Shown piece by piece: positions 55,813-64,000 of a stretch of DNA of 64,000 bases. The stretch comes from Sorghum bicolor (Eukaryota > Streptophyta > Magnoliopsida > Poales > Poaceae). The notes beneath the pieces were generated by a model that made no database searches, was not told where the DNA came from, and saw only the letters and a program-made list of their open reading frames with translations. Numbering within the stretch: position 1 is the stretch's first letter; each line of letters begins with the position of its first letter. Location: NCBI RefSeq assembly GCF_000003195.3, contig NC_012876.2, positions 58,522,407-58,586,406 of the forward strand, in the 5' to 3' direction. A program made the translations under genes and the position numbers.

Positions 55813-58800
55813 TATTTTGTGTAAGACACACTGGATCTATCTACGTGGATAAGAGGAGATGGATATAACCAGTGGTGAAGTTAGAGCAAATTAGAAGTGA
55901 GTGTCTTTATCTTATGGGTGCGTAAAGATAGATTATAGAAGTGCTTATATGGTGAAATTTTAACCAAAATTACTGTTTTTAATTTTTTTAGGGGGCTGAG
56001 AGTAAGGTAGCTTCGACCTTGGATATAACTACTCTCTTGAACCAATCAGAAATCCCAGCCCTCTGAAGGCTTCGGCCACTATTTGGCTCTGTAGCCGACG
56101 CGACATTTATTATCTTTTTTAATTTTTTTCTCTTACCACTTTTCCTTTTTACCATTTTTTGTTTGCATTTTTTTTTCTGGTTTCGGTTTTCCCTCCTCTG
56201 CACGTGAAGCATATATAGCTATTGAATGCACGATCTACCATTGTAAGAATAACATCAGCAGATCTTAAGATTGATGAAGTACTATATGTGCCTTGTTGTC
56301 GAAGGGCGTGATTGATAGATCTCGGTATTGATAAAGTCACCATAGACGTCTCCCGGTCGAATGGCTTTGTCAATCAGAAATCCCAACCACTTTAAGAACC
56401 TCAAGATTGACAAAGTCATCACAGGCGTCTTGTTGTCAAAGGGCATGACCTACCTCCAAAACAACAACACCGGCAGATCTCAAGATTGATGAAATCTCAC
56501 CACAAAAGCCTCCCTAAAAGGGATGGCCTACCATTGAAAGAACAATGCTACTTGTGTGTGTGTGCAGGTGAATTAGTGTGCGTGATGGGCAAACCTATGT
56601 CACTCAGTGTGCCTAGGCAATGGCCTAGGCATGACATGCCACTCCCACTAAGGACCATGCTGGCTTGGGCACGACAATGGATGGATCATCTCATACTTGT
56701 ATTGTGCTAAAACTATGGGCCATATGTTAGCCGAATTACCTCGACCTATCTGGCCACCTGATGGCGGGCTTGGATGCACTTTTGTTGTAGCTAAGCCTAC
56801 CTGGTCCTGTAGCCCTTTAGTCATTTATCTTTAGAACATTTGTTTCGAAAGCTGATGGAGGTTATGTGCCTTGTAAGTATCATGTGCACATAGACCAGCG
56901 GCGAATTTAGAGGGGTTTTTTGGGATCATCGACCCCAATAATATTCTCAGCTAGATTCGTCACTAACATAGATGTGTCCTATTGTGGTTTTGCTGATAAC
57001 AACAATGACAACTTAATCACTATGTGCTAAGATATATTAGGCAAGTTCTCATAGGTCCTATGGATGCCAGGAAATTAGCGGTGCACTAGACAATCGATTG
57101 CTAGTCTGGTGAATTAAGCATAGTGTTAAGTCTCTATATGCAGGGATGCTTCACTGGACAATCTGACCGCACTGTGCATAGTGTCACTACGCAGGATGCT
57201 TCACTGACAATGTCGACAAAATCGGCTAAGCCGTGTTTTGCAGTCAGCACTGACGAAGTGTTGTTTTTCTATCTGTGCGCGGTAGCACTTATATATGGTT
57301 ATGGCATGAGACCATATTTGCATCAGTAGCAGTAGCATGATTCATGGACGAGAAAAAATCTGTGTGAATACGAGACTGTCTCTGGAATCATTGGTACGGA
57401 CCCGTTCGAGCAAACCCTGAGGCCCAGTTTGCAAAATTAGCAACACCGAAGTTCCGGCCCATCTAACGAAACCCTGAGGCCCCATCCCTGGCTTGATGCA
57501 GCTTAGGGACGATTGGGCCGGTGCTCCTCCCGTTTGTTGGGCCGGTGCCCCCATCGCATCACCACATGGATTTTGAATTTTGCGTAGCATTTTTTTATAT
57601 ATGTTGCAAAAAACAAAAGGAAATGAAAACCAGTGAAATAAAACAAACAGAACATTCGAGCAGGTCGGCAGAGCCAAAATGCACGCACGCACACTGTTGC
57701 CGAATGTGCAAATGTATGTCCGACGACAGGCCAATAACCCGGCGGGAGAACGACGCGAGGGCGGGGCGTCGCCGTCTCGCCCTTTTGTCCCGAGGCCACG
57801 ACCACGACGGAGCTAGCGTCCACGCTGCTCGCTCGCAGATCCTACGGCCGGCTGGCCGTGGCCGGCGACGAGGTGCCCGGTCGTCGTCGGTCGAGCGGTC
57901 ACATGGCATGTTTCTGCTGGGGCACATCCATATCGATATCAGCAGGCGAATCAATCAGTGTCTTCTGTCGATGATCGATCAATCTTCAACCCCGGCGGCA
58001 AGGTCCCGTCCGTTGTCCTGATCACATGCGTCCGTTCCTCTCCACGACGCCTAGCTAGCTACAGGGCCAGCCTGTGCTGCCCGATTCATGCAATCCACCT
58101 GCAGCTAGCTAATGTAGCAGCTGGGACTGCGACAGGAAAGGATTAGGATTAGGCAACCTAGCTAACTGTGGTAGGATCCAACTAACCTCCGTCACTAGTG
58201 CTGGTCGATCTGTGTCTTTCATGCGAAGAAACCAACGACAGCAACTTATCCAGTACCTGCAGTAGTAGGGAATAATGTCGATTGATTCACAGTACGCGCG
58301 TTGGCTATCTAATCATGGACATCGATCGATTGCAAAACAGCAGCTTAATTGTTGCATTGTCGTTCTAATCCCATTCGTCGGTAGTACGAGGCATAGCCTT
58401 TGGCTTTGTCTCTCGCACGCGCTGAGATGGTGCCACATGGCATGGAGATTAAGCAAGTTTATATAACCTAAAAAGGAGGGAGACAGATCGATACAGCTCC
58501 TTAGCTAGATAGGGAACACAGCAAAACAGTAGGCATGCATATCAACTGCATTTTGGTACCAATTTAGTCTATAATATAGATAGTTGACTTGCTCTCAGCA
58601 TGCAAATTAAATACTACTACACCCCACCACCCAAAAATGCAAGGCATGCATGGTTTAACACTTTAATTTGATAGAGAATAATCATATATACAAAAGAGAT
58701 TTTAAATATGAACTCAATGATGGTACTAGATTTATTTGTATAGTGTAAGCTCCAAAACCTTGACCCAATGACATTGAACGCCTTAAGGGAAAAGGAGGGA

Positions 58801-60013
58801 GTAGAGTGATAGATCTCCTCTTCTTTTTCTTTATTGAGAAAACTTTGGTGCTATATATGCTTACTATGGGATCAGAAAAGAAAACGACTCTGCTGAAATG
58901 TAAAGGCCAGCTGAATGCATGTTGGACCACGGTCTGTTCTTGTGTTGGGGAAGTTGTTCTTAGTACTAATGATGACAACAGATGGAAAGTTTTCGCCTAA
59001 CAAGCTAAATCTAGCAGCTACAGGTGAGTCGAACTGGAGTAGGTTCAATCATGCGCTGAGCTGCAATGCATGCACCACTGACAATTGTAGGCCAGACAGG
59101 AAATAGACATATATAGAGACATATATATGCGAGTCACATCGTTCTGGATCTTCAGTCGTTTTGGAGAACGAAGGCCAGCAGATGCAAGATGGTAAGCAGT
59201 AAGCACGGAAATGATGACATATTAATTAAGAGTTGTGGTATATCAAGTACGTGTGGTGATGTATCCTATCCGTTTCTTTGTGGTATATCAAGTACGTGTG
59301 ATGACTGGGTTGATACTTTCAGTTTCAGATCGTTCAGAGTATGCATTGTTTTCCTTTTTTTCATCATGCTAGTAGTAGGAGAATAATATGCTAGTATATA
59401 TTCCCTTTCATTTTGTTTTGTTCCTGAATCACTACTGACTGACGCATTATCTATTTTGTTTATTTCGTTCCTTTGCAGGATCCTTTGATTCTTGTTTCAG
59501 AAAGCTTACTTGGTACAAATACCAAATGGAAGCAGGATGAGCTAGGGGCACATACAACTAACGGGACCCGATACCCACCCTAGCTAAGGTCCATCATCTC
59601 ATCTCCCTCCGTTTGTCCCTGTCTAGTTGGAAGCATTTCGGAGCAGGACAAACTGGACACAACATGAGATGCATGTTATGAGCAAGCAACCAAAATGATT
59701 GTTCAGTAGTGCACCCCAAAAGGCATATTCCAAAACGCCCTTTTATGCACACGTATATATACTTTATATGTTATTATCAGTAATGTATATGGCCCAGTTA
59801 GCTAGCTTGCTTCAGTCAGTAATGAATAATTCCCAGCTTGAGGCCAACTACTCAAAGTATGCAATGTCTTTTGTTTCTCAAGGGACAAAAGAAACCTATC
59901 TGACCGGCCGAAAGTAGAAGAGAGAGCTAACCATATCTTGCATATTCCTCCCATCCCATGGTAGAATTAGAAAATCACACATGAAATTAACACTCGCCGT
60001 CAGACCACACAAT
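55813..60013. other. intergenic, no gene recognised
   Basis: Contains the four-copy repeat at 56228-56545. A GC-richer patch at 57500-57900 has frames on both strands without recognisable domains. The rest (58000-60000) is AT-rich with CTAGCTAG-type words. No RNA gene or transposase is seen. Confidence 0.4.
56228..56545. repeat. about four degenerate copies of an 80-95 bp unit
   Basis: The unit reads roughly GATCTCAAGATTGATGAAGT, then CACCA..GACGTCT, then GTC(A/G)AAGGGC..GACCTACC, then AACAACACCGGCA. Copies start near 56255, 56318, 56400 and 56475, strongly diverged. Confidence 0.55.
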
Positions 60014-60261
60014 GGCCTTGTTGAGTTAAAAAAAAATTGCAAAACGGATACTGTAGCACTTTCGTTTCGTTTGTATTTGATAAATATTGTTCAATCATAA
60101 ACTAACTAGACTCAAAAGATTCGTCTCACAAATTTAGGTAAATTGTACAGTTACTTATTTCTTTTATTTGTATTTAATGTTTTATACATGTGCCGCAAGA
60201 TTCGATTTAACGAAAAATCTGAAAAATTTTGTAAAATTTTTGAGGAACTAAACAAGAGGCC
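60014..60261. mobile_element. GGCCTTGTTTAG-family MITE (inverted copy)
   Basis: Starts GGCCTTGTTGAGTT and ends AACTAAACAAGAGGCC. The core is the reverse complement of the other copies (AAAGATTCGTCTCAC, GTGCCGCAAGATTCGAT). Confidence 0.75.
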
Positions 60262-62019
60262 ATGTTTGGTACAGAAGAGGGCTTCGGGCCATCGGCGTGT
60301 TGTGGCTAGGGCCGGAATATTTGTTGCCGCTGGCTGTGTTTCCACTTTTCTCAGATGGCAGTGCCCACAATCCCCCTGTAGTCCTGTAGGTGGACGCGTC
60401 CACTTCACAGGTCCACGCACGCAAGCGCAGGCTCTCACAGCTCACATCTCAATCAACTGAAAGCTGCCGCTGAGCTCAGACGGAGGCTGACCGGTGGGGG
60501 GGGGGGGGCCCTGGTGCGTGTGATCCCCAGGGTCACCGAGGGCCGCCGTGGCGCCGTGCCCACGCCGGCCAGTTGCTTTTTCTGAGCTCTGTCTGTCTCT
60601 TGTGCCCAGATGGGACAATCCCTGGCCCAAAGGATCGGTCTCAATCGTCAGGGCCTCGGGGGTGCGTCATGGGCCGGCCGCTATCATCTCGTCAAGATTC
60701 GGAAAAAAAAAAAGTATCAGTGGAGCCAGCATGCACTGTCCGTCTACCGTCTGTGCATACAAGCCAGATTCGTGCCACATGAACGTCCTCCAAAAAAAAA
60801 AGATCCGATGAACGCCACTCGCTTGGCTGGCGTAAAACATGTACCTGCATCCTGCACCGTCGGGGACATCCACTGCACGAGGCGCCCAGAACGCGCGTCG
60901 TCCATCCGTCGATGCACGGTTTCTAGTGTTAGCCCGTCAGCGTCAGGACTGACTACTGATGAGGCGAGCCGGCGAGCGCGCAGGGGCAGCCGGCAGGCGA
61001 TGCTCACGCGAGCCCGACGCCCACACACCGACCGCGCTGGCGCTGGTGTCGTACCCGCCCGCGCGCGCGTGCCGGCACTTCGTCGCGTCCGACGTACGTA
61101 CGCCCGCCACGCGCGCACTCTCTCAGTCCGGGTCCCGCCCGCCGCGGTCGGCGCGTCTCCTCAGGCTCCCTGCGGCCGGCACACACAATCGGGTCAGCGG
61201 CGCACAGGGCGCCGCTCGCGCGGTGGCCGATGTCGTGCGGCGGACGCGGATGGCGCGCGGCCCGGCCTCCCAGTCCCCTCCGCGGCCACTCCATCGATCG
61301 GCCAGTCCGCGCCCACATCGATCTGTCCTCTGGACTCTCTAGACTGTGGAGAGGTAAGCAAAGCGAGCGAAGGCAGGCAGCCGAGGCGGACCGCGTAGGG
61401 CAGCGTCCAAACTGCTGGTGCTGCCTGTGTCTGTGTCTGTGTCTGTGTGCTCCCCTCCCCTGCGCCTCGGTCGGGGTCGGGGTTCGCCGCGCGCGCCCGG
61501 TCCCGTGCCCCGCGCGGCACCGATCGCGTTGGGAAATGGAGAGCGGCCGGCGTGCCGGCCGGACCGCTGGTCGCGAGCGCGGCGGGGCCCTACGCACGCC
61601 CACGCCCACGCCCACGCGAGCGCCGGCCGGCCACCGCCCACCGCCCACCGGGCTGCCTGCTGCTGCTACCGCGCTGTGACTGTGAGGTTATCGTCGTCGT
61701 CGTCGTCGTGTGTGTGTTGTGTCTGCTACGTCCTTGCGCCTCCTGTGCTGGGCGCCGGGGCGAGGGCCCGGCATTCGGCCGTCAGGGTCAGCCCTCAGCA
61801 GCAGCGCAGGACTAGAGTAGTGCCCCGACGCGGGGTTGTCTGCCTGTGGCGTCGTCACGAGGGATCGGAATTACGTCGTGCCCCCGCTCCCGGACACTGC
61901 CACCAGGCGTCCCTGCAGGCACAATTTTGGGAGCTGGCTGGCGTACGACGCAGCGTATGTCTCTGCCTCTGCCCGAGCCTGACTGTAGGTAGCGTGATTT
62001 CCCTACTATACATTGCTAA
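60262..62019. other. CpG-rich stretch without recognisable gene
   Basis: From about 60850 to 61950 the sequence is very GC- and CpG-rich, with a G14 run near 60494, a TGTGTC repeat near 61426-61450 and (GTC)n near 61690. An AG|GTAAGC donor-like site occurs at about 61352. The composition is that of a grass promoter/5' UTR, but no conserved coding exon follows. Long frames there overlap on all strands, as expected from composition alone. Confidence 0.45.
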
Positions 62020-62259
62020 GGCCTTGTTTAGTTCCAAAAAATTTTGCAAAATTTTTCAGATTCTCCGTCACATCGAATCTTTAGACGCATGCATGGAGTA
62101 TTAAATATAGACGAAAATAAAAACTAATTACACAGTTTGGTCGAAATTGACGATGAATCTTTTGAGTCTAATTAGTCCATGATTGGACAATATTTGTCAA
62201 ATACAAACGAAAGTGCTACAGTGTCAATTTTGTAAAAAATTTTGGAACTAAACAAGGCC
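62020..62259. mobile_element. GGCCTTGTTTAG-family MITE, best-preserved copy
   Basis: GGCCTTGTTTAGTTCCAAAA and its inverted partner ending GGAACTAAACAAGGCC are flanked by a perfect TAA duplication (62017-62019, 62260-62262). The 3-bp TAA target points to the PIF/Harbinger (Tourist) group. Confidence 0.88.
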
Positions 62260-62266
62260 TAAATAG

Positions 62267-62460
62267 GGCCTTGTTTCTGATTTTTTTTTTATTTTACTAC
62301 CGAAACCTTGTCCAATCATAGACTAATTGACTCAAAAGATTCGTGTCTCACAAATTACAGGCAAACTCTACAATTAGTTATTTTTTATCTCTATATTATA
62401 TTCCATGCATGTGCCGCAAAATTCGATGTGATGGAAAATCTTGAAAAGATTTTGGATTAT
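62267..62460. mobile_element. truncated GGCCTTGTTT-family MITE
   Basis: Starts GGCCTTGTTTCTG seven bases after the previous copy, in inverted core orientation (AAAGATTCG, GTGCCGCAAAATTCGAT). It fades out at AAAAGATTTTGGATTAT without the right terminus. Confidence 0.65.
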
Positions 62461-62666
62461 AGGTGTAACACCTTATTATTACCTTTGGGTGGAGCTGAGA
62501 TCTGTGTGTTGTTGTTGCTGCTACCTTTGTCTTTTTCCCTTACAACGTAGGTTGTTCACGACTAACAATAGGGGGTGGAGGTAATAGAGCTCTCCCAGTG
62601 GGATAGAATAGTGGACACTTGACAAGCAATGTGATGAGTTAGGAATGTGAGTGCCCATGATTAAGA

Positions 62667-64000
62667 CACTACTAGAAAAGGTATATTTAGACGCAAGTAA
62701 AAAAGATATTTAGAGGTGATTGCACACTCCATCTCTACTTACGCGGCTCTAGAAACGAGGGAGTTACACGAGCGGTCCACACTTTACCCCTAAAAATGTG
62801 GAGATCGATTCAGAAGATAAACTCACCAAGCCGCTCTAGGCATCTCCATTGATGTTTCTCTAACCCAACTATGATAATCATTGCCTATACCATGAAGTAC
62901 AACTGCTATGGAGTTTGATTGTAGATTCTGGCTTCACAACTACTGTAGGGCTTGCTGAATTGATCCAGATCGAGGCATAGTGTGCCCAACCAATGTATGG
63001 ATTAAGCCAAGGACTATACATACCCAGCCTTCCTAGCTTTGTCGACAGAGTCACTACCATGCCTAGCTACTCGCGGTTGCTATGGAGTTAGCTCTAGTGG
63101 GCTCATTGGGGGTTATTGATCTAGTGAAGATCAAACTTGGAGATGGCTTTCCTTTCTAGGCCTAGATGCCTTGTACTTTCACCCTTTTTGTTCAACTTTT
63201 GTTTGACTTTTGTAATTATTATTCTTTCATTTAGTGGAAAAGAAAAACTAGGTAGCGGACTCTCTTGCTGCTAACTCATTCAAAAAAGCTTGGAGATGGC
63301 GGATCTAGCGATTGAACTACTGTGGACTAGTAGGAAGATTAGGAGAGCACTAACGAGCCTAGGGAAAATGGTGGCATGGAAGACTAGAGAGAATGGTATG
63401 AAAGAAATAAGATTTAGTGTAGCTTATATGGGTTTCAATCTATTTTCATAGGTGGACCACATATGCCTCTGCCTCCGTAATTTGAATTTTAGTGGATGTT
63501 GATCACCTCAAAAAAAAATACCATGTTATAGATATGGTAGTCTTAAGATGATCACTACACCACATCTGTGACACCATATGCTCCCTCCCTCCTCCTCCCT
63601 CCGTGACCACCATTGCGACCCCGCGCTCCAAAGCGACTCGGCTCCCACTCTCCCTACTGGAGACAAGGATGACAACGGCGGTGGAGGCAGTTCCGACAAG
63701 ATAGGTCATTTCTCCTTCTCCTTCTCCTCTGGATCTGAGAGACACATCAGTGGCTAGGGTTCTAGTGAGCTTTCCCCCTCATTCTTTCTAACTCTGGTGG
63801 GTGTATAAGGGCCCGACCAGAGAAGGTAGGTAGGATAGGCAGTGGGGATGGTGGTCGAGTGTCTTAGGAGAGCTGGCGATGGTAGGAGCGGCCGGGCTAG
63901 GTTGGAGCAAGGGAGGTCACCATAGTTGGAGGAGATGGCGGCGGTGGGGAACGAGGTGGGGCAGGGGAAGAAGGGGGCCGACCATGGCCACGAAGCTCCA
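62667..64000 (+). mobile_element. left end of a CACTA (En/Spm-like) transposon
   Basis: CACTACTAGAAAAGG at 62667 is a typical CACTA terminus. It is followed by subterminal repeats (ATATTTAGACGC, ATATTTAGAGG, CTCTACTTACGCGGCTCTAG). The other terminus is not in the window, and no transposase is visible. Sequence up to 64000 may be element interior, including the GC-rich part from 63580 that resembles 35930-36130. The right boundary is unknown. Confidence 0.55.

Noticed and set aside
57503..57954. Minus-strand frames of 106-130 codons near 57.5-57.95 kb
   Set aside because: They overlap one another in different frames, and none shows a domain or splice context.
61004..61815. Several frames of 100-260 codons in the CpG-rich region
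   Set aside because: Long frames occur on all strands at once because stop codons are rare at this GC content. None shows conserved motifs.

Overview
This window is nuclear DNA from a grass, most likely sorghum or a close panicoid relative. The genes are spliced and GC-biased at their 5' ends, and they sit in a dense mix of grass-type transposons: long-LTR Ty3/gypsy, Ty1/copia, hAT, PIF/Harbinger, Stowaway, CACTA and LINE. The species is inferred from this composition, not proven.

Four host genes can be read with complete exon structures. On the minus strand, 6706-11661 encodes a glutamate decarboxylase (GABA synthesis) with seven coding exons and two alternative first coding exons. On the plus strand, 20474-24749 encodes the B subunit of DNA polymerase epsilon (DPB2/POLE2) in 13 exons, including one AT-AC intron of the U12 class. 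On the plus strand, 29028-31680 encodes a HAK/KUP/KT potassium transporter in four exons, with a changed selectivity-region motif. On the minus strand, 38907-40641 encodes an XRI1-like protein (meiosis/DNA repair) in five exons. These genes share no pathway; they are ordinary neighbours separated by transposons.

Two broken genes lie near the left end: an antisense remnant of an NLR coiled-coil domain (2015-2404) and a CYP76-like cytochrome P450 with no start codon or membrane anchor and a frameshift after the heme loop (2647-4151).

The rest is mobile DNA. Left edge: the LTR and first 193 gag codons of a Ty3/gypsy element running leftward out of the window. 4.3-5.8 kb: one PIF/Harbinger-like element nested in another. 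15.65-19.68 kb: a 4.0-kb TG..CA unit with a perfect 5-bp target duplication, best read as a solo long LTR, containing two exon-like acidic peptide segments. 31.93-35.73 kb: a complete hAT element with matching termini, an 8-bp duplication and an uninterrupted transposase, followed at 37.5 kb by a non-autonomous relative. 41.8-43.2 kb: a LINE remnant. 48.2-55.8 kb: a decayed Ty1/copia element whose RNase H region is split by a 1.65-kb solo LTR carrying a dense CACCGGAC/GTCCGGTG array. The last 8 kb holds small MITEs, a CpG-rich stretch without a recognisable gene and the left terminus of a CACTA element. No tRNA, rRNA or CRISPR array was found.
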